Shown here: piece by piece, positions 14,673-22,592 of the stretch
Layout of the letters: each line of letters starts with the position of its first letter
Position numbering within the stretch: the first letter of the stretch is position 1
NCBI RefSeq assembly: GCF_025465275.1
Contig: NZ_JAODNK010000131.1
Coordinates: forward strand, 62,001-126,000
Direction of reading: 5' to 3'
Source of the DNA: Nocardia sp.
GTDB taxonomy: Bacteria > Actinomycetota > Actinomycetes > Mycobacteriales > Mycobacteriaceae
Length of the DNA: 64,000 nt
The notes under the pieces: generated by a model
What the model was told of the DNA's origin: nothing
Seen by the model: the letters and a program-made list of their open reading frames with translations, nothing else
Databases searched by the model: none
Translations under genes and position numbers: made by a program

Positions 14673-15557
14673 ATGATCGCAGAACCCGTTCCTCACGGTC
14701 GGGCGAATTCCGCTGTCGTAGACCGTGGCCCGACCGCACTGCGTATTGCAGTGGGCGGGCAGCTACGAAAGCTGAGGGAACTCAACAGCATCACCCGGGA
14801 AGCCGCGGGCGAGCATATCCGCGGTTCCCATGCCAAGATCAGTCGCCTGGAACTCGGGCGAACCGGATTCAAGGAGCGCGATATCCGGGATCTGTTGAGC
14901 CTCTATGGCGTCGACGATCCCGGTGAGCGTGAGCAATTCCTCGATCTGGTCCGCAAGGCCAATGAGCCAGGCTGGTGGCATCGCTACAGCGACCTGCTGC
15001 CGCCCTGGTTCGAGACCTATCTAGGCCTGGAATACGCGGCCAAGTCCATCAGGACCTATGAGGGCCAACTGGTTCCGGGTCTGCTACAGACATCCGATTA
15101 CGCGCGCTCCATCGTCGCTCTGGGTCATGATGAGGACGGTGAGAGGCGCGTATCGCTGCGTCGGCACCGTCAGGAATTGCTGGTCCGCCCGAGCGCGCCC
15201 AGCTTCTGGGCTGTCCTCGACGAGGCGGTCCTGCATCGCCCGGTCGGCGGTGCAGCCGTTTTGCGTGAGCAGATCAATCAGCTGATCGAGATGTCGCAGC
15301 TGCCCAACATCACCATTCAGGTGTTGCCGTATGCGGCCGGAGGGCATGCGGCTGCGGGTAGCTCGTTCACCATGCTGCGATTCGCCGAGGCCGAACTGCC
15401 CGACATCGTGTATCTGGAGCAGCTGACCAGCGCCCTGTACCTGGATCGCCGGCAGGATCTGGAACTCTACCGCCAGGTCATGGATCAGCTGAGCGTCCAG
15501 GCGGAGCCGCCGGAGCGGTCCCGCAAACTTCTGGAGAAGATAGCTGCCGAGCTTTGA
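14673..15557 (+). CDS. XRE-family regulator with DUF5753 domain (WhiJ/Scr1-like)
   Basis: 294 residues from the ATG at 14673 (GGAG 8 nt upstream; a GTG at 14664 is also in frame). Residues about 20-80 form the HTH (ALRIAVGGQLRKLRELNSITREAAGEHIRGSHAKISRLELGRTGF). The rest is the DUF5753 region, with YLGLEYAAKSIRTYEGQLVPGLLQTSDYAR and the closing RQDLELYRQVMDQL. These proteins are specific to actinobacteria and act with DUF397 partners in developmental or growth control. Three related palindromes in this module are its likely targets. Confidence 0.85.
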   Translation: MIAEPVPHGRANSAVVDRGPTALRIAVGGQLRKLRELNSITREAAGEHIRGSHAKISRLELGRTGFKERDIRDLLSLYGVDDPGEREQFLDLVRKANEPGWWHRYSDLLPPWFETYLGLEYAAKSIRTYEGQLVPGLLQTSDYARSIVALGHDEDGERRVSLRRHRQELLVRPSAPSFWAVLDEAVLHRPVGGAAVLREQINQLIEMSQLPNITIQVLPYAAGGHAAAGSSFTMLRFAEAELPDIVYLEQLTSALYLDRRQDLELYRQVMDQLSVQAEPPERSRKLLEKIAAEL

Positions 15558-15567
15558 GCTGAGGTTC

Positions 15568-15587
15568 CAGCCCGCTTCGGCGGGCTG
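15568..15587 (+). terminator. Rho-independent-type hairpin after the XRE gene
   Basis: CAGCCCGC (15568-15575) and GCGGGCTG (15580-15587) form an 8-bp stem closed by a UUCG-type tetraloop, 11 bp after the stop codon. Confidence 0.65.
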
Positions 15588-15623
15588 TGTAACCGGTTCG
15601 AGAGCCGGCCGGAGACAAGGCTG

Positions 15624-15649
15624 CGGGGCCCCCTGGAAAGGGGGCCCCG
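15624..15649. terminator. Second strong terminator hairpin
   Basis: CGGGGCCCCC (15624-15633) pairs perfectly with 15640-15649 around TGGAAA, a 10-bp all-GC stem followed by TTAGCTTGT. It separates the XRE gene from the convergent 82-residue gene and probably serves both strands. Confidence 0.7.
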
Positions 15650-15672
15650 TTAGCTTGTGGCGGGTTCTTACT

Positions 15673-15921
15673 TCATTGCCTGATGAAGCTGGAGGCGATA
15701 CGCCAGAAGGCTTCTGGCTGCATCACGTGCAGATCCCAGTCATTCACCATCGCATGCGCGGTGGCAACTATTCGCTCGATATCAAAATCGTATCGAGTCG
15801 CCGCTCCGGTCGATTCGACCTGATCAATGACGAAAGCGGTTGCAGTCTCATGTGAATATGACTGCTCCGGCTGGGTTCTTTCGGCAAACCCGAGTCGGCT
15901 GAGGTTGATCGGCTGATTCAT
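15673..15921 (-). CDS. 82-residue protein of the DUF397/XRE module
   Basis: MNQPINLSRLGFAERTQPEQ, then a compact region VIDQVESTGAATRYDFDIERIVATAHAMVNDWDLHVMQPEAFWRIASSFIRQ that looks like a folded small domain. The family is not recognised. A ribosome site (AGGGG, 8 nt) precedes the ATG. The promoter carries copy 2 of the module's palindrome/-10 motif, which argues for co-control with the 58-residue gene. Confidence 0.6.
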   Translation of the reverse strand: MNQPINLSRLGFAERTQPEQSYSHETATAFVIDQVESTGAATRYDFDIERIVATAHAMVNDWDLHVMQPEAFWRIASSFIRQ

Positions 15922-16023
15922 AGAACGCCCCTGATGCCAAGCCGAGGGTTAAAACCGATGGCGCGGAATCGCCGGTGATCCACCGCTCGGCTCCCTGGTT
16001 GTCCCCTACGGTGCCTTGCACGA

Positions 16024-16065
16024 TGAGTCTATGACCGTGCTCCGCGCAGATGCAAGTGCATCTGT
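16024..16065 (-). promoter_or_regulatory. Promoter/operator motif, copy 2
   Basis: TGAGTCTATGA (16024-16034) and GCAGATGCAAGTGCATCTGT (16046-16065) match copy 1 at 10/11 and 18/20 positions, with an identical 22-bp offset. It lies about 105 bp upstream of the 82-residue gene start. Confidence 0.65.
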
Positions 16066-16183
16066 AACCTCGAATATGAAGGGCCAGCAGTGATTTCGGC
16101 TTGCTAAAAGTTTGCGAGCTATCTTTTTCGGGGCAGTTTCCAGCACTCTTTCAGGCACTGGGAAAGACCGCGCTCAGAGCGTG

Positions 16184-16492
16184 TCATTCCCCCGTGAGCC
16201 GACCGCGGTGCTGTTTGCGCACGCGATCGCGGTCGTGTTCGGCCACCACGAGCGTGATTCCGAAACCCAGGCACAGCACACTGACCGCAGCGCCCACCAG
16301 CGCCAGCCCGGCGAAACCGTAGCCACCGATGGTCAAAGTCAGTGCCACCGAGACGATTCCGATGGCGGCAAGGGTGAGCCCTGGCGAATTGGGGAGATCC
16401 CCGGACGATTCCCCGGCATGCGACGGGGTATTCCTATCGTGATGCGGATGGCCCAGTGTGCCGGACGGGTCATCGGTGGCGGCAGGCATCAT
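16184..16492 (-). CDS. Small two-helix membrane protein, UsfY-like in layout
   Basis: 102 residues from the ATG pair at 16492, preceded by AAAGGA at good spacing. A histidine-rich soluble N-terminus (HPHHDRNTPSHAGES) is followed by two hydrophobic helices (LTLAAIGIVSVALTLTIGGYGF and LALVGAAVSVLCLGFGITLVV) and a basic tail. The plan resembles the small UsfY proteins of mycobacteria, but similarity is weak and no sigma-factor gene is near. Confidence 0.55.
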   Translation of the reverse strand: MMPAATDDPSGTLGHPHHDRNTPSHAGESSGDLPNSPGLTLAAIGIVSVALTLTIGGYGFAGLALVGAAVSVLCLGFGITLVVAEHDRDRVRKQHRGRLTGE

Positions 16493-16700
16493 CGCCGTCC
16501 TTTCCGCCCTGCCCTTCAAGGCTGATAACAGTTGGATACCCTTCGGAGCGCACCGCCAATCCGTGCGGCCGTGCCGTGGGAAATGCTGTGATGTGGGCAA
16601 AGACACCGGCCGCTGGCCGGGCGTCGTATTGAAACGGGTTCTAGCAGTGTGTTAGGTCTGGGAGCAGTGGATTGATCGATTGACTTGGACAGGTGGACCC

Positions 16701-17534
16701 GTGGTGGATGTGCCGGCGTATTTCGATGTGGTGGACGGCGGGTTCGAGGCGACGCGGTTCGCGGCCAGTCAGTGGTCCTCGGCGCAGGTGGTGGGTCCCG
16801 CGATCTGCGGCCTGATGGCTAGGCAATTGGAGCTCGAGCACGCCACCGATGGTTTCGTGCCGGTGCGGCTCACCGTGGATATGTTCAGCGCGGCGCGCTT
16901 CGAGCACACCACCATGCCCACCGTGCGGGTCCGGGACGGCAGGCGGATTCGGGTCGCCGATGTGTCGGTGATGCAGGGCGGCAAAATGGCGGCGCGCGCC
17001 TCGGTGGTGCTGTTGCAGCCGTCGGAGCAGCCGCCCGGGGAGCTGTGGCAGCGGGAGTTTCAGCCGCAGCCGCCGTCGCTGGAGATCGCGCCGACCACCT
17101 CGTTGCCGCAGGTGCCGCTGTTCAACAGTGATGCGAATCCGGGCGAATGGTCGTCGGTGCCCACCGCGCACGAGAACAATGCGCGCAAACGCACCTGGCA
17201 GAACCCGATTCGGGTGGTGACGGGGGAGGAGCTCTCGCCCTTCCAGCGCGCGGCCCTGGTCGGCGAGGCGACCAGCATGATGACCAACTGGGGTGATGCG
17301 GGCATCGGCTTCATCAATACCGATATGACCCTGGCGCTGGCCCGGATGCCGGAGGGCTGGGAGATCGGCGTGGAGGCCGACAGTCACGTCAGTGATCGCG
17401 GTATGGCCGTCGGTGTCGCCACGCTGTTCGACCGCGGCGGCGCTTTCGGCAGCTGCATGGTGACCTCGGTATCCAATGCCGGGCGGCAGATCAGCAGTGC
17501 GCAACTCGACGCGGTCATGAACGCGCGCGCCTGA
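16701..17534 (+). CDS. Acyl-CoA thioesterase-type (double hotdog) protein
   Basis: 277 residues from the GTG at 16701, which has AGGTGG at 16691-16696; a TTG at 16680 is less likely. The two halves look like hotdog folds, residues 1-110 with SSAQVVGPAICGLMARQLE and FVPVRLTVDMFSAARF, and a second with WGDAGIGFINTDMTLALARMPEGWEIGVEAD and GVATLFDRGGAFGSCMV. This matches actinobacterial thioesterase-family proteins of acyl-CoA metabolism. No substrate can be given. Confidence 0.72.
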   Translation: MVDVPAYFDVVDGGFEATRFAASQWSSAQVVGPAICGLMARQLELEHATDGFVPVRLTVDMFSAARFEHTTMPTVRVRDGRRIRVADVSVMQGGKMAARASVVLLQPSEQPPGELWQREFQPQPPSLEIAPTTSLPQVPLFNSDANPGEWSSVPTAHENNARKRTWQNPIRVVTGEELSPFQRAALVGEATSMMTNWGDAGIGFINTDMTLALARMPEGWEIGVEADSHVSDRGMAVGVATLFDRGGAFGSCMVTSVSNAGRQISSAQLDAVMNARA

Positions 17535-17654
17535 TCGCCGAAACAGCGGCCGGGTTGCGGTGACCCGCGCAGATCGGCTGGGACCGAGACGACTTCGATC
17601 CCGCCGATCCGCCTCCGGAAGTACGCACGGCAGCGATACTCGTGGGGTGGCCTG

Positions 17655-17849
17655 TTACGGGTTGACCACAATGCTCGACGACTCGCCGGGTGCGGGGTGG
17701 GGTTCGGGCACGTGCGATCGTGGGAACAGGCGTTCGATATCCACATGACCGGGGATCGGGCAATTGGGATCGGCACAGACCGGTCTCGATGTGGACTCGA
17801 ACAGACTACGGCGGAGTGTCGCAGGTAGGCGCCCGTCTAGGCTCGCCAA
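17655..17849 (-). CDS. Possible small cysteine-containing protein
   Basis: A 64-codon frame from a TTG at 17849 contains SRPVCADPNCPIPGHVDIERLFPRSHVPEP and ends GESSSIVVNP. The CxxxxC segment and its composition look protein-like, but there is no ribosome site or ATG/GTG start. It runs divergently from the lipase gene at 17882. Low confidence. Confidence 0.3.
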   Translation of the reverse strand: MASLDGRLPATLRRSLFESTSRPVCADPNCPIPGHVDIERLFPRSHVPEPHPAPGESSSIVVNP

Positions 17850-17881
17850 GTCCGCTGAGCTACTGATCCTGTGGGGGTGTT

Positions 17882-19255
17882 GTGCTCCGTTGTCTGCGAA
17901 TCGTCGCTGCCGCCTTGATGATAGGCGGATTTGCGGGCGTTGCGCATGCGCAACCGCCGGTGCAGCAGCCGTCCGGTGCGCCGATATCGGGGCTGTTGCC
18001 CGCATTTCAGCAATTTGTCGAGGCTGTTGTGCCGCGGCCGCCACTGCCCGATGCGCCGGCCACGCCGCTGGTGGACGGTGGGGGCCTGACGCCGGAAGTC
18101 GCCGCCCTGCGCGCGGGGACGCTGCCCGATCCCATCGGCGATTCCTTCATCGACGACTGGCCGGTCAATCTGGACGACTTCAGTGCCGGGCAACTGATTC
18201 AGTGGCGTGACGTGACCGCGACGGCCGTGCCCGCCCTGATCACGCCGGTGTTTCAGGTGGTGCAGTTGAAGTATCGGACCACCGATGCGCACGGCGCGGC
18301 CTCCTACGCCATAGCCTCGCTGGTGATCCCGACCGGCACGTGGACCGGTCCGGGAGATCGGCCGGTAGTGGTCAATCTACTGCCCATCAATGGGCTCGGG
18401 CGCGACTGCAATCCGAGTTACACACTGGTGCACGGCTTTTCGGACGCCACGAATCTCGCGGAATACCTGCCGCCGACCACCCAGCTGTCACTGCTGCGCG
18501 GGTACGCGGTGCTCATTCCCGATCACGAGGGGCCGCGGATGGCCTATGCCGAGCCGTTCGTGGCCGGTCATGCCGTGCTGGACTCGATTCGCGCCACGCG
18601 CGTATCCATGCCGAAGCAGTTCGGGGACAGTCGATTCGGGCTGATGGGGTATTCGGGCGGGTCCATCGCGGCCAAGGGCGCGGTGAAGCTCATGTCGGAG
18701 TACGCGCCGGAGCTGGCCGATGTGGTGGTCGGTGCGGCCATGGGCGGAGTGCCCGCCGACTACGAGATTCTGTCCCGCAGCATGAACGCGAATCTGGCCT
18801 CGGGGGTGTTCTTCGCCGCCACCTTCGGCATCGGCCGGGAACGGCCGGAAATCCTGGCGCACATGAATACTCTCGCGCAGTGGGTGGCGGTCGGATACAA
18901 GAATCAGTGCATGTCCGCCTTCGGGCTACCCGGCGTGCTGCAACTGCCGCTGGATGTCGCCGCCGATTTCCCCGATCCGCTGCACAGTCCGCTGGCACAG
19001 GACGTCTACCGCATCACGCGCATGGACGGGCGGAAATCGCCTGTGCCGCTGTACATCTACAACGGTGAGCAGGAGTTCTGGGTGCCCTCGGAGGGTGCGA
19101 AGAACCTCTACAAAGAACAGTGCGCCCTCGGGGTGCGCGCGGTGTATCGCAGTGTGTTCGGCGAGCACATCACCGCCGCGTTCACCGGCTTCCCGGAGTC
19201 CATGCTGTGGCTCGATGCGCGATTGCGGGGAGAGCCCGCGCCCAACGAATGCTGA
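17882..19255 (+). CDS. Secreted lipase of the LIP (triacylglycerol lipase) family
   Basis: 457 residues. Signal peptide MLRCLRIVAAALMIGGFAGV with cleavage near AHA-QPP (about residue 23). The nucleophile is Ser 258 in GYSGGS, and the later D and H of the triad lie in the YIYNGEQEFWVPSEGAKNL and GEHITAAFTGF regions. This matches secreted lipases of PF03583 (Candida lipase A-like) common in Nocardia and mycobacteria. It hydrolyses acylglycerols outside the cell. It starts with GTG and is monocistronic, closed by a strong terminator shared with the convergent accD. Confidence 0.85.
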   Translation: MLRCLRIVAAALMIGGFAGVAHAQPPVQQPSGAPISGLLPAFQQFVEAVVPRPPLPDAPATPLVDGGGLTPEVAALRAGTLPDPIGDSFIDDWPVNLDDFSAGQLIQWRDVTATAVPALITPVFQVVQLKYRTTDAHGAASYAIASLVIPTGTWTGPGDRPVVVNLLPINGLGRDCNPSYTLVHGFSDATNLAEYLPPTTQLSLLRGYAVLIPDHEGPRMAYAEPFVAGHAVLDSIRATRVSMPKQFGDSRFGLMGYSGGSIAAKGAVKLMSEYAPELADVVVGAAMGGVPADYEILSRSMNANLASGVFFAATFGIGRERPEILAHMNTLAQWVAVGYKNQCMSAFGLPGVLQLPLDVAADFPDPLHSPLAQDVYRITRMDGRKSPVPLYIYNGEQEFWVPSEGAKNLYKEQCALGVRAVYRSVFGEHITAAFTGFPESMLWLDARLRGEPAPNEC

Positions 19256-19280
19256 ATGCGCTCAGCGCATTCCAGAAATG

Positions 19281-19315
19281 AAGCTGCCCCCGGCCGATGT
19301 GGCCGGGGGCAGCTT
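19281..19315. terminator. Bidirectional terminator
   Basis: Arms 19281-19295 and 19301-19315 form a perfect 15-bp stem (AAGCTGCCCCCGGCC) around GATGT. T-runs follow on the plus strand. It lies between the convergent lipase and accD genes. Confidence 0.85.
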
Positions 19316-19332
19316 TTCGCGTGTGTGCCGAC

Positions 19333-20883
19333 TTACATCGGGAACAGATTGTGCTTACGAGGGTTCGGCTTGCGCACCGCGCCCTTGTCGCGCAGCAGCT
19401 GCAGCGCCTTGCGGATCTCCAGGCGGGTCGCCGAGGGCTCGATGACCGCGTCGATGTAGCCGCGCTCGGCAGCCGTCCACGGGGTGGCGACGGTCGCATT
19501 GTAGAAGTCGATCATGCCCTGCCGCACCGCTTCTCGGTCCTCGGGCGCCGCGGCCTCGATCTGCCGCTTGCCGACGATCGGGATCATGGACTCCGCGCCC
19601 ATGACCGCGAGCCGCGCGGTCGGCCAGGCCAGGCTGATGTCCGCGCCGAGCTGCTTGCAGCCCATGACCGCGTAACCGCCGCCGTACGCCTTGCGCGTCA
19701 CGATGGTCACGATGGGCACGGTGGCCTCGATGAGGGCGCGGAACATACGGCCGCCGCGCTTGATGACGTGATTGCGCTCCTCGTCCACGCCCGGCAACAC
19801 GCCCGGCGTGTCGACCACATAGACCAGCGGGATATTGAACGCGTCGCAGAGCCGGATGAAATGCGCGGCCTTGTCGGAGCACGCCGCATCCAGCGCGCCG
19901 CCCAGCACCAGGGGCTGATTGGCGATCACACCGATCGGACGGCCGTCGACACGCGCGAAGCCGGTAATGAGATTTTCCGAAGTCTTGGCGCTGATCTCGT
20001 GGAACGCGCCGTCGTCGAAGATGCGCAGCAGGATGTCGTGCATGTCGTAGCCGATCTTGTCGGCATCCGGCATGAACTTGTCCAGCTCACGGTCGTGGTC
20101 GGTGAGCTCGGGCTCCAGGCCCGGATTCACGATCGGCGGCTGTTCGAGGCAGCTGGTCGGCAGGTAGCTCAGGTAGTCGCGCACCCACTGGAAGGCCTCG
20201 GTCTCGGACTTGGCGACATGGTGGACCGTGCCGTTCTTCTCCAGCGCACGGGCGCCGCCCAGTTCCTCCGCGGAGACCGACGCGCCGGTGACGGCCCGGA
20301 TGACCTCGGGGCCGGTGACGAACATGTACGAATCCTCGGTCGCCACCAGGACGTCCATATTGATGGGCCCGTAGACCGAGCCGGCCGCGCATTTGCCGAG
20401 CATGACGGCGACCATCGGCACATAGCCGGACAGGTCCTCCTGCAGGCGGCACATGATCGCGTACCAGGCCAGGGAGGCGACACCGTCCTGAATACGCGCG
20501 CCACCGGAGTCGTTGATGCAGACCACCGGGCAGGCGTTGTTATAGGCGAAATCCATGGCGGCGCGCACCCGGCGCCCGAACATCTCACTGACCGAGCCGC
20601 CGTAGACGGTCTGATCGTGCGAGATCACCACGACCGGGCGGCCGTCGATATAACCGCGGCCGGTGACCACGCCGTCGCCGTAGAAGGCGTTGGAGTTGCC
20701 GGGCTGGCGCATGAGCGCGCCCATCTCCACGAAGGTGCCCGCGTCGAGCAGCATCCGCGCCCGTTCTCGGGCGCTGGGGATGCCCTTCACAAGTCTCTTC
20801 TGGATGCCCTTCTCACCGGAAGGTTCTTCGGCGATCTCCAGGAGCTTGCGCAGTTCCGCCAGCTTCTCCGCTGTACCCGTCAT
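19333..20883 (-). CDS. accD: Acyl-CoA carboxylase carboxyltransferase (beta) subunit
   Basis: 516 residues, full length for AccD/PccB carboxyltransferases, which pass the carboxyl group from biotin to acetyl-, propionyl- or longer acyl-CoA. The crotonase-fold halves are evident: CINDSGGARIQDGVASLAWYAIM with GKCAAGSVYGPINMD in the N-half, and VDTPGVLPGVDEERNHVIKRGGRMFRALIEATVP with TRKAYGGGYAVMGC in the C-half. The C-terminus KHNLFPM is like mycobacterial AccD paralogues. No biotin carboxylase (accA) is adjacent, so it must pair with one elsewhere. The chain-length preference cannot be assigned. Confidence 0.88.
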   Translation of the reverse strand: MTGTAEKLAELRKLLEIAEEPSGEKGIQKRLVKGIPSARERARMLLDAGTFVEMGALMRQPGNSNAFYGDGVVTGRGYIDGRPVVVISHDQTVYGGSVSEMFGRRVRAAMDFAYNNACPVVCINDSGGARIQDGVASLAWYAIMCRLQEDLSGYVPMVAVMLGKCAAGSVYGPINMDVLVATEDSYMFVTGPEVIRAVTGASVSAEELGGARALEKNGTVHHVAKSETEAFQWVRDYLSYLPTSCLEQPPIVNPGLEPELTDHDRELDKFMPDADKIGYDMHDILLRIFDDGAFHEISAKTSENLITGFARVDGRPIGVIANQPLVLGGALDAACSDKAAHFIRLCDAFNIPLVYVVDTPGVLPGVDEERNHVIKRGGRMFRALIEATVPIVTIVTRKAYGGGYAVMGCKQLGADISLAWPTARLAVMGAESMIPIVGKRQIEAAAPEDREAVRQGMIDFYNATVATPWTAAERGYIDAVIEPSATRLEIRKALQLLRDKGAVRKPNPRKHNLFPM

Positions 20884-21041
20884 TACTTCGGTCTTGCCTT
20901 TCGCCTACATCAGTTGGAGCCGGATCACGACCCAGCCCGCCACGGTACCGTGCGTCACCCCTCCCCAACCACTGAACGGGTGGGTAACCTGCCGGGCACC
21001 ACAGCAGACCGACCGGCTGGGACAGGGATACACTGCGGCCC

Positions 21042-22421
21042 GTGAGCTCACCGATGACTGTGCGAGCGGGGGCGCCCGAGGTGATCCGGCCGGATCTGGA
21101 TACGTTCGGGTTCTCCGAAATGCGGCGAACGGTAATTGTCGGCGCGGTGCTGGGTGGATCGGTCACCCGCAGCGTGCTGCGCGGCGGACTGCGCAAGGCC
21201 AAGCGTAAACGCGCGGTGGCCGAGGGCGTGGTGAACGGTTTCGAGACGCTGGGCCCGATGTTCGTGAAACTCGGCCAGCTGATCGCCTCCTCGCCCGGCG
21301 CCTTCCCGCGCGAGCTGGCCGACGCCTGCCTGCGCTGCCTCGATGATATGGCGCCGTTCCCGTCCGCGAATGCGCGCGCCATTATCGAAGCCGATCTGGG
21401 CAAGCCGATTTCCGAGCTGTTCCAGTCCTTCGAGGATGAGCCGCTGTCGGCGGCCTCCATCGCGCAGGTGCACGCCTGCGTGCTGCACGACGGCCGTTCC
21501 GCCGTTGTGAAGGTGCAGCGCCCGGAGATCGGCCGGCGCATGATCGTGGATCTGCGCGCCGCCATGAGGCTGGCGCGCGCCATGGAGAAGCGTTCGGAGA
21601 ATGCCCGCGTCGCCAATACCCAAGCGGTGGTGCGTGATCTGTACGAGGCGACCGTCGCGGAACTGAACTTCCTCATCGAGGCCGATAACCAGACCCGCGC
21701 CCGAGAGAACCTGGCCGCCTTCGGTGACAACACCAATGTGGTTGTCCCCGAGGTCTATTGGGAACTGTGCGGCCCGCGTGTGCTGTGCATGGAACGCATG
21801 CGCGGCATGCCGCTGGACCGCTTCGACGATATCCGCGCCGTCCACCCCGATTCCGAACTCCTCATCCGCCGCCTGGTCAAGGCGTGGATGGAAAGTGTTG
21901 CGGTACACGGCCTCTTTCACGGCGATGTGCACGCCGGCAACCTCTGGCTGCTCGAGGACGGCCGCGTCGCCATGCTGGACTTCGGCATTGTCGGCCGCAT
22001 GGACACCGAATGGCGCGACTTCGTCCGCGCGCTCTTCTACGCCAGCTCCATCGACAATGACTTCCGCCCCGTCGCCCGCGCCCTCCGCAAACTCGACATG
22101 GTCACCGACGACAGCGGCGACGATGCCACCATCGGCCGCCAACTGGCCGTGGCGCTGGGCCCCGTCCTCTCGGGCAGCCTCGACAAACTCGACCTCGGCG
22201 TGGTCTCCGCCCGCCTCCTCGAATTCGGCAAACGCCGCGGCGCCTCCGGCCCCCAGCAGTTGATGCTCATGGGCAAACAACTCGGCTACTTCGAGCGCTA
22301 CGCCGTAGCCCTCGCCCCCGGCTGGAAACTCGGCCGCGACCTCTTCCTCTTCCGCAACGTCTTCCCCGACGAGGTAGCCGCCAAGCTGGCCGCAGAAGGC
22401 ACCGAACTCCCCGCCGACTGA
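21042..22421 (+). CDS. ABC1/UbiB-family atypical kinase
   Basis: 459 residues. The KxGQ motif of the family (GPMFVKLGQLIASSPGAFP), the AAS loop (PLSAASIAQVHACVL), a nucleotide-binding VVKVQRP, the catalytic HGDVHAGNLWL and the metal-binding MLDFGIVGRMD are all intact. UbiB/AarF proteins support isoprenoid-lipid pathways such as quinone synthesis; the exact role in actinobacteria is unclear. A GTG at 21042 is used as start; an ATG at 21054 is also possible. It is divergent from accD with 158 bp between. Confidence 0.83.
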   Translation: MSSPMTVRAGAPEVIRPDLDTFGFSEMRRTVIVGAVLGGSVTRSVLRGGLRKAKRKRAVAEGVVNGFETLGPMFVKLGQLIASSPGAFPRELADACLRCLDDMAPFPSANARAIIEADLGKPISELFQSFEDEPLSAASIAQVHACVLHDGRSAVVKVQRPEIGRRMIVDLRAAMRLARAMEKRSENARVANTQAVVRDLYEATVAELNFLIEADNQTRARENLAAFGDNTNVVVPEVYWELCGPRVLCMERMRGMPLDRFDDIRAVHPDSELLIRRLVKAWMESVAVHGLFHGDVHAGNLWLLEDGRVAMLDFGIVGRMDTEWRDFVRALFYASSIDNDFRPVARALRKLDMVTDDSGDDATIGRQLAVALGPVLSGSLDKLDLGVVSARLLEFGKRRGASGPQQLMLMGKQLGYFERYAVALAPGWKLGRDLFLFRNVFPDEVAAKLAAEGTELPAD

Positions 22422-22592
22422 ATCCCCGTTGCCCGCTTCAGCTCTAGATTGGTTCGCTGGGGCGGGAAGTGTGGCCTGTCCGGGTTTCTGCCGCCATGCC
22501 GCAAGGCCTTGGATCAATTCGCGATGTCGGCCGCGTTGTCGGTGGCGGATGCGATGATCGTCGATCAGGGACGCACAAGGCGGGGAGTGTTC

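Noticed and set aside
13899..16065. The two matching palindromes as a CRISPR or insertion-sequence repeat
   Set aside because: Only two copies, 2.1 kb apart, each at a promoter with the same spacing; no array and no transposase gene.
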